The notes under the pieces are model-generated. The model was given only the letters and a program-made list of their open reading frames with translations, was not told the origin of the DNA and made no database searches. Below, one piece after another: positions 34,001 through 42,358 of a stretch of 64,000 bases of DNA; position 1 is the stretch's first letter; each line of letters starts with the position of its first letter. The position numbers and the translations under genes are program-made. Source of the stretch: an uncultured bacterium (GTDB taxonomy: Bacteria > Planctomycetota > UBA1135 > GCA-002686595); the NCBI GenBank assembly GCA_937905825.1, contig CALCXM010000081.1, positions 1-64,000 on the forward strand, given 5' to 3'.

Positions 34001-36168
34001 CTGCCCTTGCCCGTGAAAACGCCGCCCTTGCCGGTGTAGTTCAAGTTGACCCCGCCACTCGCTTCCATCGAGGAGAGATCCAAGACGGGTTTTACGCCGG
34101 GGTTCTCCAGCAGGGTTCCCTCACCGGAAACGATGTCCGCCTGGAAGGTGCTGTTGCTGCCTACGCCTTGGAAGACGCCGCGTGTCACCTGCTTCGCTTC
34201 AAAGCTGAACTTCGTCGGCTTGCCGTCTACGCGGTCGCCGATCTGCGCAATTTTGAATTGAGCACAGTCCAGCTCTTGCTCCCCTTCAGGTCCTTTCAAG
34301 CGCACGCGGACGTCGCCCTGTGCCACTACGTCCGTGCTCTTCAGCTCGATGTCGCGAGCGTGCAGGGTGCCGAAGTCCAGCCTGCCCCCCATGATCGGGT
34401 CCAAGGTGAAGCTGGCCAGCGCTCCCTCTTCCCCGAACAACTGAAAGTGCTCTTCCGAGTAGCGCACCGCTCGCTTTCCTTTGCCGGTTCCCCAGGGGCC
34501 GGTGAACTCCACATCCTTGTCTGCGCTAAAGGACTTCGCTTCCAAGTCGAAATCGCGCAACTCTCCGACACGAGCGGTCATGGGTTTCTCACCCTCCATG
34601 CTGAGCCTCACTCGCTCCGCCAGGATCACGCGGGCGTTGCCATCGTTCACAGCCAAGTTGAGCTGGCCCTTGGTGACCAGGTCGACCACTTCGTCCTTGG
34701 CGTTGCGACCCATCAAGTGCGAAGGCTCGTTCGTTTCAAAGTAGAGATGCTTGGGTTCGTCTGGCGCTTGGCTACCGCGCAAGTTGACGTTGGAGCCCTT
34801 GAAGGTCTTGTCCTCGAAATTGCCTTCAACCTTTCCGAGCAAGTTGATGTCTGCGGAGCCCGGCCCCCAGAAGCTGCCGCGGATGCCCGTGGACGCCTGC
34901 AGATGGAAGTTCATCTCCTCCGCGTCCAAGAAACTCGGACCGGGCAGGTTGAACTCGGCGGTTGGCCTGGTCGGGTTGTAGTCAAACTCCATGGGACCAA
35001 CACCGCGCACCGTGACTGGCGTCGGGGACGTGATGCCGTCTCCATCAAAGTCAAAGTCGAGGATTCCGCTAAGCACTGGCTTCTTGGCCATTGTGAGTCG
35101 ACTCACAGTTCCCTTGGCATCGAAGAACACATCGGCAACCCCGCCGCTCACGCGCTCTTGACCCCGCTGGAAGCTCGAGTCGCCGATGATGTGCGCGTTC
35201 TCGGGACGGAAGACCTGTTTCGTGACCGTGCTCGTCTGAGTCTTGCTTTCGACGCTGATCATGCGCCCGATCATCGAGATGTTCCTACCGCTTACGTCAA
35301 CCGAGTTCTCGCCGTAGGTGATCATGCGCCCGCCCTTGGGCATGTTCAGTTCAAGGCGTTCGGACCCCTCCCGCGTGGTGGCACGGAAAAAGTCGATCGA
35401 GCTTCCGGGACCTGCGATCAGCTGAACGTCTGCCTTGTCGTTGGCCTTCATGTTCAGCTCACCTCTTTCGAGAATGCTGAACGTTTGATTGAGCAGGCTA
35501 GAACTTTGGCCGCGGTTCGAAAGCAAAAGACCGCGGCCCGTGCCTCCAATGCCCCCCTGACCGGTGATGGTGACTTCCGATTTGGAGTGCAGGCTGTCCG
35601 TGTTCAAGTCGAGTTCCGCTTCCGGCAACTCGATGGTCACGGGGGCCATGGGAAAACCGCGCTCGAGGGTGACCGTTACTGTCTTGAGTTGAATGCGTTC
35701 GGCATGGCCGATGAGCAACTTGCCTTGTGGGTTGCGTTCAATCCGGAGCAGACCGCTGACGGCATCGAAGGTAGAAACGTGCAAGCCGCCCTTCTCATCG
35801 AAGGACTTGATGTGAACACCCGTGACGTCGTAGTAGCCATCGGCTCGCGGCTGGACGTTGTCGAGCAGGATGTCGTACTTCTTGTTGTTTGGCGCTTTGT
35901 CGTAAAGGACCGAGGCTTTGATCTCGCCTCCCAAGGCGATGGAAATCCCTTGACCGTCGCCGCTGCTCGCACTCTCCCCGGGGTCGGTCGCTTCCGTATC
36001 CACAGGCACGAGAGTGAAGGGCACGCTGGAATCGATGGTGCCCTTCGAGCGTTGCTCTTGCTCGGTCTCGAGCCGCTCTTTCAGTTCAGCCTTCTGCTTT
36101 TGCGAGAAGTGCATCAACAGATAGAGCCCCCCACCAAAGAGCACGAGAAAGAGGAGAACCCGCTTCAT
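31084..36168 (-). CDS. Giant fused LptC/LptA/LptD-like LPS transport protein
   Basis: A 1694-residue protein. Residues 1-20 (KRVLLFLVLFGGGLYLLM) are a membrane anchor with no obvious cleavage site, followed by a coiled segment and LptC-like content (residues about 75-200: ISIALGGEIKASVLYD, GLLRIERNPQGKLLIGHAERIQL). Up to roughly residue 1000 the chain is beta-strand-rich, with OstA/LptA-like units on pre-barrel features (SGRNISMIGRMISVESK, GNFEDKTFKGSNVNLRG, NVLITAEQGRLTGKLG). From about 1000 it looks like LptD: AAYVDMLDGHGWIQDAEMF, ADEATVTSCGFAEPHYSIS, NLRLTPVGERG, then alternating barrel strands to the end. Only two Cys occur (near 635 and 1101), so the four-Cys disulfide pattern of E. coli LptD is missing. 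Linked to kdsD and kdsC by overlapping stop/start codons. Function as LPS bridge is inference. Confidence 0.72.
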   Translation of the reverse strand: MKRVLLFLVLFGGGLYLLMHFSQKQKAELKERLETEQEQRSKGTIDSSVPFTLVPVDTEATDPGESASSGDGQGISIALGGEIKASVLYDKAPNNKKYDILLDNVQPRADGYYDVTGVHIKSFDEKGGLHVSTFDAVSGLLRIERNPQGKLLIGHAERIQLKTVTVTLERGFPMAPVTIELPEAELDLNTDSLHSKSEVTITGQGGIGGTGRGLLLSNRGQSSSLLNQTFSILERGELNMKANDKADVQLIAGPGSSIDFFRATTREGSERLELNMPKGGRMITYGENSVDVSGRNISMIGRMISVESKTQTSTVTKQVFRPENAHIIGDSSFQRGQERVSGGVADVFFDAKGTVSRLTMAKKPVLSGILDFDFDGDGITSPTPVTVRGVGPMEFDYNPTRPTAEFNLPGPSFLDAEEMNFHLQASTGIRGSFWGPGSADINLLGKVEGNFEDKTFKGSNVNLRGSQAPDEPKHLYFETNEPSHLMGRNAKDEVVDLVTKGQLNLAVNDGNARVILAERVRLSMEGEKPMTARVGELRDFDLEAKSFSADKDVEFTGPWGTGKGKRAVRYSEEHFQLFGEEGALASFTLDPIMGGRLDFGTLHARDIELKSTDVVAQGDVRVRLKGPEGEQELDCAQFKIAQIGDRVDGKPTKFSFEAKQVTRGVFQGVGSNSTFQADIVSGEGTLLENPGVKPVLDLSSMEASGGVNLNYTGKGGVFTGKGSRISWTKDGRSRLEANAGSRVEARGRFEEDGLPYILTATWIEFDETELQALFPEFALDRPAALPQILGGRTKTELHSGSAEWMTADEAGLLLAGKAHFSGKTDKGQPIDLDAGSMHVLRLPEGTSRTQGIDELVAWDGFRLRVGKELVGTGEILEAGYRVMRMEGRPATLGVQGFIWESNNIEYDVQNVLITAEQGRLTGKLGAGEEQWVATYESLQPFADDDSTVMVMRNPTVTSGNREIRANWATFWLDRQEWLTKTQLWLNGEDPNAVVLPRGPEPEDRLPEAKAPTLFGRFDSASISKVLKEVYYEGDIEYLVDGHLAGRMQAAYVDMLDGHGWIQDAEMFTQLKIGSRRTDLAIRADWLRHSADGSLTADEATVTSCGFAEPHYSISTKNLRLTPVGERGTVWDILLRDNSLVFDNGISIPLPRVHYNSDGKGRPNFSGLRFGDSARYGSFLEASVDLEGGRSMKELLAAATGVDKEKVRSRYRLKASIYGSRGLLLDQRLRITAADKFWANVYLEGLSDAGKDRGLMRSKLTGSEHLRWVFTTQSRYKLDTQEWFDFAFTTQSDAGVQAEFSEGQFVSYERRDNFLRWRKAKDQHYYSAELRTRSNSFHSEVERLPDLGYLRGLTPIGEIYGQPLLYTATAEAGYLRSRQAEGDVISPFDPVLDPSIGNQDVLRLDTRHRVEAPFDLGAFGIRVSPFVSVAGSMWSRGIEEDTAPSRGAAILGVEAQSTFYRTWSHGVVNMLTPSAGIRGNIAEFDEDGAPLRLDHVDDPLTGRFVDLGLRSRWRVPGGTRFVDVAVRATHASDQDAGAEDRWLPALVLGDVLGVIEKIPFAVVHDANYDMESGESGRTFTALSLLPWRDVGLELAYNRGEELSGELLYDAVSFGARWDATPKWQFEARQSLSRLSNESLSNSFIFRRISHDFVFELNYGFRSGEGGNSISIKYRPLVGWRPGTFGRMQTLQSARL

Positions 36169-36758
36169 CGTCCGCTGGCCTTGTGGAGATCGTCCCAGCG
36201 TCCGGAAGCTTGCAGGTACAAATCACAGAGTTCTCGGGCAGCCCCTCTACCCCCATCCAAGCGGGTGACGTAGTCCGCGCGCTCGATGACTTCAGGGCGA
36301 GCGTTGGCCGGCGCGCAGAAAAACCCGGATGCTTGAGCCAATGCCAAGTCCGGTAAATCGTCACCGAACGAAAGGGTCTCCTCGGAGGTGATGCCTAGCT
36401 CTTTTTGAATCTTGATCAGGGCGGCGAGCTTGCCTTTGCACTGCAGTACCAGGAACTCCACGCCGAGCTCTTGCGCACGGCGGGATGTCGCGGCGCAGCC
36501 GCGTCCCGTGATCCAAGCGAGCTGGACGCCCGCCTTGCGCATCCACACCAGGCCTTGGCCGTCCTGCACGTCGAAGCTCTGGCTTTCATTGTCCCCGACG
36601 TACGTCACGCGTCCGTCGGTCAAGGTGCCGTCGACGTCCATGGCGAAGAGCTTGATCTTCGCCAGTCGTTCCAGCGCGGCGGGTTCGATTTGTGCGTGGG
36701 TGGAGCTCAAGGGTCGTACGGCCAGATCAGATCCGAATGTCGAGCAAGTCCTGCACAT
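36165..36758 (-). CDS. kdsC: 3-deoxy-D-manno-octulosonate 8-phosphate phosphatase (KdsC)
   Basis: A 197-residue HAD-superfamily phosphatase of the KdsC type. The nucleophile motif is FAMDVDGTLTDGRVTYVG, motif II is WITGRG, and motif III/IV is TLSFGDDLPDLALAQ. The short C0/C1-cap form and the LTDG.. context are specific for KdsC, which removes phosphate from Kdo-8-P to give Kdo for lipid A core. The ATG at 36758 overlaps the kdsD stop by 32 bases, and its own stop overlaps the start of the Lpt-like gene by ATGA. It is slightly longer at the N-terminus (about 30 residues) than typical, with no better ATG available. Kdo synthesis implies a classic LPS. Confidence 0.92.
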   Translation of the reverse strand: MCRTCSTFGSDLAVRPLSSTHAQIEPAALERLAKIKLFAMDVDGTLTDGRVTYVGDNESQSFDVQDGQGLVWMRKAGVQLAWITGRGCAATSRRAQELGVEFLVLQCKGKLAALIKIQKELGITSEETLSFGDDLPDLALAQASGFFCAPANARPEVIERADYVTRLDGGRGAARELCDLYLQASGRWDDLHKASGR

Positions 36759-37710
36759 CGATCAGGCCCACCGGTTCGCAGGCCTCGTTGACCACCGGAA
36801 CCTGGTCGATGTGGTGCTCTTGCAACATGCGTTGCGCTTCCTCAATCAAGGCTTCGGGATGGATCGACTTGGGGTTGGATCCCATGAACTGCGAAACGGG
36901 CGCGTGCAAGTGCTTCATCTCGCCGGTCTCGAGCAAGCGCCGAACATCTCCGTCCGTGAAGATCCCAAGCAACTTGCCTTGTGCGTCCACCACCAGAGCG
37001 GCACCAGGTCGGCCCGGTGTGCTGGACATAACGATGAGGGCTTCGTCGACCCGCGCGGTGCCTTGAACCAGAGGCAGTTCCTCCCCCTTGCGCATCACTT
37101 CCGACACGCGCAAGAGGCGCCGTCCAAGGCTGCCCGCCGGGTGGAAGAGGGCGTAATCCTCGCGGCTGAATTTGCGCTCATCGAGAACCACCATGGCGAG
37201 CGCATCCCCCATGGCCAACATGGCGGAGGTGGACGCGGTCGGCGCCAATTTGTGCGGGCAGGCCTCTTCCACCGGGCCGATGTTCAGGACGGTGTCTGCC
37301 AGGCTCCCGAGGGTCGATTTCGGCCGTCCCGTGAGAGCGATGACCACCGCCCCGATCTTGCGGGCGATGGGAATGACGGCGTTGACCTCGTTCGTCTCGC
37401 CGGAATTCGAAAGAGCCAGCAGCACGTCCTTGGGCCTGAGGCGGCCGAGGTCCCCGTGCAGGGCGTCCGCAGGGTGCAAGTAAAAGGAAGGGGTGCCCGT
37501 GGACGCCAGGGTCGCGGAGATTTTCTGGCCGACCAGGCCAGCCTTGCCCATTCCTGTAACCACGAGCTGGCCGTTGGACTCCAGAATGAGGTCCACCGCC
37601 CGGTTGAAGCCTTCATCCAGGCGTTCCTCCAGGCTGGCCACGGCGGCAGCCTCGAGACGGATCACCTGGGCGGCCCGCGCCAGACGGACTTCTTGCTTGT
37701 TCGTGCTCAT
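36727..37710 (-). CDS. kdsD: Arabinose 5-phosphate isomerase (KdsD/KpsF)
   Basis: A 327-residue protein with an SIS domain (QLVVTGMGKAGLVGQKISA; SFYLHPADALHGDLG; LALSNSGETNEVNAVIP) and two CBS domains at the C-terminus (about residues 205-325; VSEVMRKGEELPLVQG and PVSQFMGSNPKSIHPEAL). The length and layout match KdsD/GutQ/KpsF, which interconverts D-ribulose 5-phosphate and D-arabinose 5-phosphate, the first committed step to Kdo. It is the first gene of the overlapping operon with kdsC and the Lpt-like gene, as in E. coli. Upstream lies a very short gap (47 bases) to the divergent site-2 protease gene. Confidence 0.93.
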   Translation of the reverse strand: MSTNKQEVRLARAAQVIRLEAAAVASLEERLDEGFNRAVDLILESNGQLVVTGMGKAGLVGQKISATLASTGTPSFYLHPADALHGDLGRLRPKDVLLALSNSGETNEVNAVIPIARKIGAVVIALTGRPKSTLGSLADTVLNIGPVEEACPHKLAPTASTSAMLAMGDALAMVVLDERKFSREDYALFHPAGSLGRRLLRVSEVMRKGEELPLVQGTARVDEALIVMSSTPGRPGAALVVDAQGKLLGIFTDGDVRRLLETGEMKHLHAPVSQFMGSNPKSIHPEALIEEAQRMLQEHHIDQVPVVNEACEPVGLIDVQDLLDIRI

Positions 37711-37757
37711 CGCGGCGGGGATTGTAGCCCCGGCGGTCGGCCAAGCTCTCCCTTCCT

Positions 37758-38561
37758 ATGGGACACTTTTTGTTTGCTGGACCATGGATGAGCTTGCGCG
37801 CCAGGGCCGCTACAATCTGCGCCGATCGACCCCCCCCCGACTCTCCAGCCCCCAGATTCACCATCCTCCTCGCCATCTTAGATTTGGATTCGAGCATCCA
37901 ATCCAGCGCCGACTTGATTGTCTTGGGGCTGAGCCTGGGTTTCCTGGTGCTTTCCCTGGGAATCCACGAGGCGGCGCACGCCTTTGCCGCCTGGCGTTGT
38001 GGAGACTCCACGGCCAAGGACATGGGCCGCATGACCATCAATCCGATTCCGCACATCGATCCGATCATGACGATCCTGGTGCCCGCGGTGATGTTCATCT
38101 TTACCAATGGGGGGATGATGTTTGGCGGCGCCAAGCCCGTGCCCGTGGCCTTCCACCGGTTGCGCCATCCCTTGCGGGACATGAGCATCGTGGCCCTGGC
38201 CGGGCCCATCTCGAACCTGCTGCTCGCGGTGCTGTTCATGCTGGTTCTGAAGCTCCTGATGTTCCAGGCTGGCTTCAGTAGCAAAGAAATCGCTACCGAC
38301 GTGATGTGGAAGTCAGTTCAGTACAACATCCTCTTGGCCGTCTTTAACATGATCCCCGTGCCCCCCTTGGACGGCTCCCGGGTCATGACCTGGCTGCTGC
38401 CGCGCTCCATGCGGGACACCTACAATTCCGTCGAGCGCTATGGGATCCTGATCGTGCTCGGGCTGCTTATGTTTGGGCCTCTGCGTCCGGTGATCTTCGG
38501 CGCAATGAATGCCCTCACCGATTTCGTCGATCTCATCACTCCTGGGACTGTCCTCCAATGA
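37758..38561 (+). CDS. Site-2 protease family (M50) intramembrane metalloprotease
   Basis: A 267-residue protein with about five or six hydrophobic segments. The zinc motif is LSLGIHEAAHAFAAW (HExxH) in the first helix after a 35-residue leader, and the second motif is NMIPVPPLDGSRVM (NPxPxxDG-like), which supplies the Asp ligand. FGGAKPVPVAF and ALAGPISNLLLAVL are also typical of the Rip1/SpoIVFB-like short group. It cleaves transmembrane substrates in the inner membrane. The ATG at 37758 is the furthest upstream; an internal ATG at 37788 is possible. The stop overlaps the scpA start (ATGA), a neighbour pair commonly seen in bacteria. Confidence 0.88.
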   Translation: MGHFLFAGPWMSLRARAATICADRPPPDSPAPRFTILLAILDLDSSIQSSADLIVLGLSLGFLVLSLGIHEAAHAFAAWRCGDSTAKDMGRMTINPIPHIDPIMTILVPAVMFIFTNGGMMFGGAKPVPVAFHRLRHPLRDMSIVALAGPISNLLLAVLFMLVLKLLMFQAGFSSKEIATDVMWKSVQYNILLAVFNMIPVPPLDGSRVMTWLLPRSMRDTYNSVERYGILIVLGLLMFGPLRPVIFGAMNALTDFVDLITPGTVLQ

Positions 38562-39463
38562 CCGACTACACCGTCTTTCTCGAACAGGTCTTCCGAGGAC
38601 CCATGGACCTGCTCCTGCACCTGGTGCGCGAGCAAGAGGTCGAAATCCACGAGGTCGAGATCACCCGGGTGATCAAGGGCTACACCGAGTACCTGGACGC
38701 CTTGATCGAGCTCGACATTGAGCTCGCCGGGGAGTTCACCGTGATGGCGGCGACCCTGATGGCCATCAAGAGTCGCTCACTCCTGCCTCGAGAGGAAATC
38801 AGCCTCGAAGATGAGCTCGACCCCAAGGATGAGCTGATCCAACGCTTGCTCGAGTACCGGCGCTTCAAGGAGGCATCGGATGCCCTGGCCAGGGGCTTGG
38901 AGGTTCGCCAAAGCATTCACCCGCGGGGCGCCTTCCCGGAGCTGGCGGAAGAGCGCGCGGCAGACGAGCCCGTGCTCGATTTGGGCGAATTGACCTCCTG
39001 GGACCTGCTCTCCACCTTCTCGCGCCTGATGCGCGAGACCCTGGCGAACCAGCCCATGCACGTTGTCGGTGACCCGCGCCCCATGCGGTACTACGTGACC
39101 AACCTAGCGCGCACGATCCGCAACGCGGGCAGGCTTTCCCTGACCGACATGATCACGTCCATGGAGGGTGTTCTGACCCGAGACTCCCTGGTGGGCTCCT
39201 TCTGCGCGCTTTTGGAGCTGATCAAGATCGGCCTGGTGCAGGCAGCCCAAGGCGCCCACCGAGGTGAAATCGAGGTGATCTTCCAAGAGGATTGCGCCGA
39301 GGACCTCGACGACTTGCTCGGCGGGACCACCTTCGACGACGAAGAAGTCTCCGACGAGGTCCTCAAGGCAGATTCCCCCGATGAGGACTCGGATGGGAAA
39401 ACCACCCCTGAAGAGGTTCAAACCCCGTCCATGTTCCCTGCAGACAGCCAAGAGCCCGTCTGA
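38558..39463 (+). CDS. scpA: Segregation and condensation protein A (ScpA)
   Basis: A 301-residue kleisin. Diagnostic N-terminus: FRGPMDLLLHLVREQEVEIHEVEITRV, then YLDALIELDIELAGEFTVMAATLMAIKSRSLLP (segments joined here for reading, each under family consensus). A middle acidic linker and a C-terminal winged-helix segment (SLVGSFCALLELIKIGLVQ) follow, plus a 45-residue acidic tail beyond the usual length of about 250. ScpA bridges SMC heads with ScpB and helps fold and segregate the chromosome near the origin. It is translationally coupled to the site-2 protease gene. ScpB and SMC are not in the window. Confidence 0.93.
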   Translation: MTDYTVFLEQVFRGPMDLLLHLVREQEVEIHEVEITRVIKGYTEYLDALIELDIELAGEFTVMAATLMAIKSRSLLPREEISLEDELDPKDELIQRLLEYRRFKEASDALARGLEVRQSIHPRGAFPELAEERAADEPVLDLGELTSWDLLSTFSRLMRETLANQPMHVVGDPRPMRYYVTNLARTIRNAGRLSLTDMITSMEGVLTRDSLVGSFCALLELIKIGLVQAAQGAHRGEIEVIFQEDCAEDLDDLLGGTTFDDEEVSDEVLKADSPDEDSDGKTTPEEVQTPSMFPADSQEPV

Positions 39464-39605
39464 GATAGGGCCCCGGCCAGGTTTCGGCCAGCCTAGGGGT
39501 GGACGAATCCTTCCTCAGTGACCATATTTTCCCCCCCGCCAGGAGGCCGCGTTTTCAAGATGCGGGTCCGACCTGAATCCGGCATCCAAGACCCTCCTCC
39601 AAATC

Positions 39606-39929
39606 ATGAGTAACGCACTCGACGTCACAGACAGCACCTGGGAATCCACCGTTCTTCAAAGCGAAACGCCCGTCCTCGTGGACTTCTGGGCGGAATGGTG
39701 TGGCCCCTGCAAAGCCATGGGCCCGCTTGTCGACAAACTCGCCGAGGAACTTGGCGAGAAGATCAAGGTCGTCAAGCTGAACACGCAAGACAACCCGGAG
39801 GTCCCCGGACGTTACGGCATCGTTTCGATCCCGACCTTCATGCTGATCAAGGGCGGCGAAGTCGTGCATCAGATGCTCGGCTCCATGGCTTACCCGAACT
39901 TCAAATCTGAAGTCGAGTCCAAGCTCTAA
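39606..39929 (+). CDS. trxA: Thioredoxin
   Basis: A 107-residue protein of standard thioredoxin length. The active site is VDFWAEWCGPCKAMGP (Cys-Gly-Pro-Cys, about residues 33-36), and the cis-Pro loop is YGIVSIPTFMLIKGG. It reduces disulfides in cytoplasmic enzymes such as ribonucleotide reductase. It stands alone between scpA and fmt on the plus strand, with a 142-base gap before it and a weak 5-bp hairpin (39945-39959) after it, possibly attenuating readthrough to fmt. Confidence 0.95.
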   Translation: MSNALDVTDSTWESTVLQSETPVLVDFWAEWCGPCKAMGPLVDKLAEELGEKIKVVKLNTQDNPEVPGRYGIVSIPTFMLIKGGEVVHQMLGSMAYPNFKSEVESKL

Positions 39930-39968
39930 GCGACGCACCCAAGAGGCTCACTTAGAGCCGCCCGAACG

Positions 39969-40913
39969 ATGCGCTGCATCTTCATGGGGTCGCCCCCCTT
40001 CGCCATGCCCGTGTTCGAGGCTCTCCTCGAAAGCGGGCATGTGGTTTTGGCCCTGGTCACACAACCGGACAAGCCCCGTGGACGCGGACGCGAGATCGTG
40101 CCTTCGGATCTGGTGCTGCGTGCGCGCGAGGCGGGCATTCCTGTCTTGCAGCCGGAGAGCACGAAGACCCCGGAGTTCGGCCAAGCCCTGCGGGAGTTTG
40201 AACCGGACGTCTTGCTCGTGGCGAGCTACGGCGAAATCTTGAACACGGCAGTGCTCGAGCTGGCACCCCACGGCGCCTTGAACGTTCACGGTTCGATCCT
40301 TCCTCGTTGGCGCGGCGCTGCACCGATTCAACGCGCTGTGGCTGCCGGCGACAAGCTCACCGGCGTCAGTGTGCAACGCATGGTGCTCGCTCTCGATGCG
40401 GGGGACATTCAGCTGGAACGCGTCATTCCGATCGAGGGCACCGACACCTCGGGAAGTCTGTTCGACAAGCTCGCTGTGCTCGGCGGTGAAGCGGCGGTCG
40501 AAGCGCTCTGCGAGCTGGATCAGAAACGCGCAAGCTACACACCTCAAGACGCCCAGGCCGCGACCCACGCGCCGAAGTTGCGCAAGCCCGAAGGCCAGGT
40601 GGACTGGAACTTGACCGCTGTTCATCTGGAACGCCACGTGCGCGCCATGAGCCCCTGGCCCGGAGCTCAGGCTGCCACCCCGGACCGCAAACCATTGATC
40701 ATTGAGCAAGCGCGCCTGGTGCCGGACCTTTCCGGCGAACCGGGGACCTTGCTGGAAACTTCTCCCCGCCTGGTTGTTGCCTGCGCACAGGGAGCACTCG
40801 AACTGGTGACCGTCAAACCTGCAGGCAAACGTGCCATGGAAGCAGGCGCTTGGCTGCGCGGCGCCCGTTTGGAAGTCGGCGCACGACTGTTCGGAGGAAC
40901 CGAAGCAAAATGA
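39969..40913 (+). CDS. fmt: Methionyl-tRNA formyltransferase
   Basis: A 314-residue protein with the formyltransferase fold. MRCIFMGSPPFAMPVFEALL opens the N-terminal domain, and the folate site and catalytic segment is NVHGSILPRWRGAAPIQRA, almost as in E. coli Fmt (Asn-x-His and downstream Asp in LDAGDIQ). The C-terminal OB-like domain begins near residue 210. It formylates the initiator Met-tRNA using 10-formyl-THF. Its stop overlaps the rsmB start (ATGA); fmt-rsmB (sun) is a very common pair. No def gene is adjacent. Confidence 0.95.
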   Translation: MRCIFMGSPPFAMPVFEALLESGHVVLALVTQPDKPRGRGREIVPSDLVLRAREAGIPVLQPESTKTPEFGQALREFEPDVLLVASYGEILNTAVLELAPHGALNVHGSILPRWRGAAPIQRAVAAGDKLTGVSVQRMVLALDAGDIQLERVIPIEGTDTSGSLFDKLAVLGGEAAVEALCELDQKRASYTPQDAQAATHAPKLRKPEGQVDWNLTAVHLERHVRAMSPWPGAQAATPDRKPLIIEQARLVPDLSGEPGTLLETSPRLVVACAQGALELVTVKPAGKRAMEAGAWLRGARLEVGARLFGGTEAK

Positions 40914-42235
40914 TTCGTAACCTTGCCTGGGAGATCCTGCGTTCAGGATCCATGGCCCCCACCCGAGACGTGGCGCCCGCCGCCGAACAAGCAGAGCTGG
41001 ATGCTCGCGACCGCGGCCTGTTGATGCGCATCGTGCGTACGGAAGTTCAACGCCGGGGTTCGTTGCAAGCCCTTGTAAATGCCTTCGCGAAGGGCAAACC
41101 GAATCGCGACCTCTCCGCGTTCTTGCGCTTGGGCTTTGCACAACTGTTCTTCATGGATCGCGTACCGAACCATGCGGCGGTCAGCGAAACCGTGGGTGCT
41201 GCTTCAGACGAACTTGGACTCTCCAAAGGTCGATACGTGAACGGTGTGCTGCGCACGGCGATTCGCGCTAGCGTCGAGGGAAAGTCGGGCGACCCGCAAC
41301 GAGACATCGTTGGCCGCGAATTGCACTTCAAAGAGCCCATCTTTCACAACCCCGAAGAGCATCCATACCTGTGGGCCGAGGACGCCCTGTCGATTCCTTC
41401 ACCTTTGTACAAAGGATGGGTCAAGCGCTTTGGTGAAGAGCGTGCTTATCAACTTGCTGTGGATAGTTTGTGTGATCCGCGGCTCTCTCTGCGCGTTGCA
41501 CGCGGAACACGCGAAGAGTTGCAGGCGGAGCTGCAAACCCAAGACTTGTCCACAGCTTGTGGGGAACATGAGCACATTCTCACCCTCGCTTCCGACGACT
41601 TGAGCGCGGCACTCGGTTCGAAGGCGTTCGAAGAAGGACGCATGACAGTTCAAGGGGAAGCGGCCTTGCGCGCGGCGGATCTTTGCAACGCGCAGACAGG
41701 AGAACGCTGGCTTGATTTGTGCGCAGCCCCTGGAGGCAAGACCGCTGTGCTATCCCAGCGCGGCGCCCAAGTCTTGGCCTGCGATGTGGCGGAGGATAAG
41801 CTTGCACGTATGCATGAAACCCTGCAGCGCTTGGGTGTATCAGAGAATGTCGAGGCTCGTTTGCTAGTGGACCGCGAGCCTCCGGCGGAAATCGATTTCG
41901 ATGGAGTTCTGCTCGACGTGCCTTGCTCCAACACCGGAGTTCTCGCGCGCCGACCTGAAGCGCGCTGGCGTTACGGCCCACAGAACCGCAAGGCTCTTGG
42001 AGCCATTCAAGTGGAACTCTTGGAGCGCGGAGCCGAACGAGTCGCTCCCGGCGGAGCTCTGGTCTACTCGACCTGTGCGATCGAGCCGGACGAAAATCAG
42101 CAACGGGTCAAAGCCTTCCTCGAGAGCCATACCGGATGGCAGCTGGAAGAAGAAATCCTGACCATGCCCCTTCCGAATGCGGAGACAGGGCCCGTGGACG
42201 GGGGCTTTGCCGCTCGCTTGCGGGCACCCAAATAG
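40910..42235 (+). CDS. rsmB: 16S rRNA m5C967 methyltransferase (RsmB)
   Basis: A 441-residue protein from ATG at 40910, within the fmt stop codon. The N-terminal 130 residues resemble the NusB-like RNA-binding domain of RsmB (DLSAFLRLGFAQLFFMDRVPNHAAVSETV). The C-terminal SAM-dependent methyltransferase has WLDLCAAPGGKT (motif I), LLDVPCSNTGVLARRPEARWR (motif IV with the Pro-Cys) and LVYSTCAIEPDENQQRV (motif VI with the second catalytic Cys). It methylates C967 of 16S rRNA. Length and motifs are normal. Confidence 0.93.
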   Translation: MIRNLAWEILRSGSMAPTRDVAPAAEQAELDARDRGLLMRIVRTEVQRRGSLQALVNAFAKGKPNRDLSAFLRLGFAQLFFMDRVPNHAAVSETVGAASDELGLSKGRYVNGVLRTAIRASVEGKSGDPQRDIVGRELHFKEPIFHNPEEHPYLWAEDALSIPSPLYKGWVKRFGEERAYQLAVDSLCDPRLSLRVARGTREELQAELQTQDLSTACGEHEHILTLASDDLSAALGSKAFEEGRMTVQGEAALRAADLCNAQTGERWLDLCAAPGGKTAVLSQRGAQVLACDVAEDKLARMHETLQRLGVSENVEARLLVDREPPAEIDFDGVLLDVPCSNTGVLARRPEARWRYGPQNRKALGAIQVELLERGAERVAPGGALVYSTCAIEPDENQQRVKAFLESHTGWQLEEEILTMPLPNAETGPVDGGFAARLRAPK

Positions 42236-42358
42236 AACTGGCTGGGGACGCCGTTCTTCGCTTTCCATAAACGCGGGCAGCGCTCTCTACGATTTCATGG
42301 GCGGCGGGAGTCCGCTCGGATCTAGCCGATCCGGCGATCTCCGCGTATCCTCCTGCCC

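Noticed and set aside
33808..36273. An 821-codon open frame on the plus strand opposite the Lpt-like gene
   Set aside because: It is a shadow of the real minus-strand gene: low-complexity His/Val/Leu-rich translation with no motifs, while the minus frame has clear domains and operon overlaps.
39464..39605. A possible terminator after scpA with two GGCC pairs
   Set aside because: Stem is short and interrupted and there is no convincing T-tract adjacent to it.
41548..41568. A DnaA-box-like TTGTCCACA and TGTGGGGAA pair in rsmB
   Set aside because: Isolated in coding sequence, far from dnaA and imperfect; likely chance.
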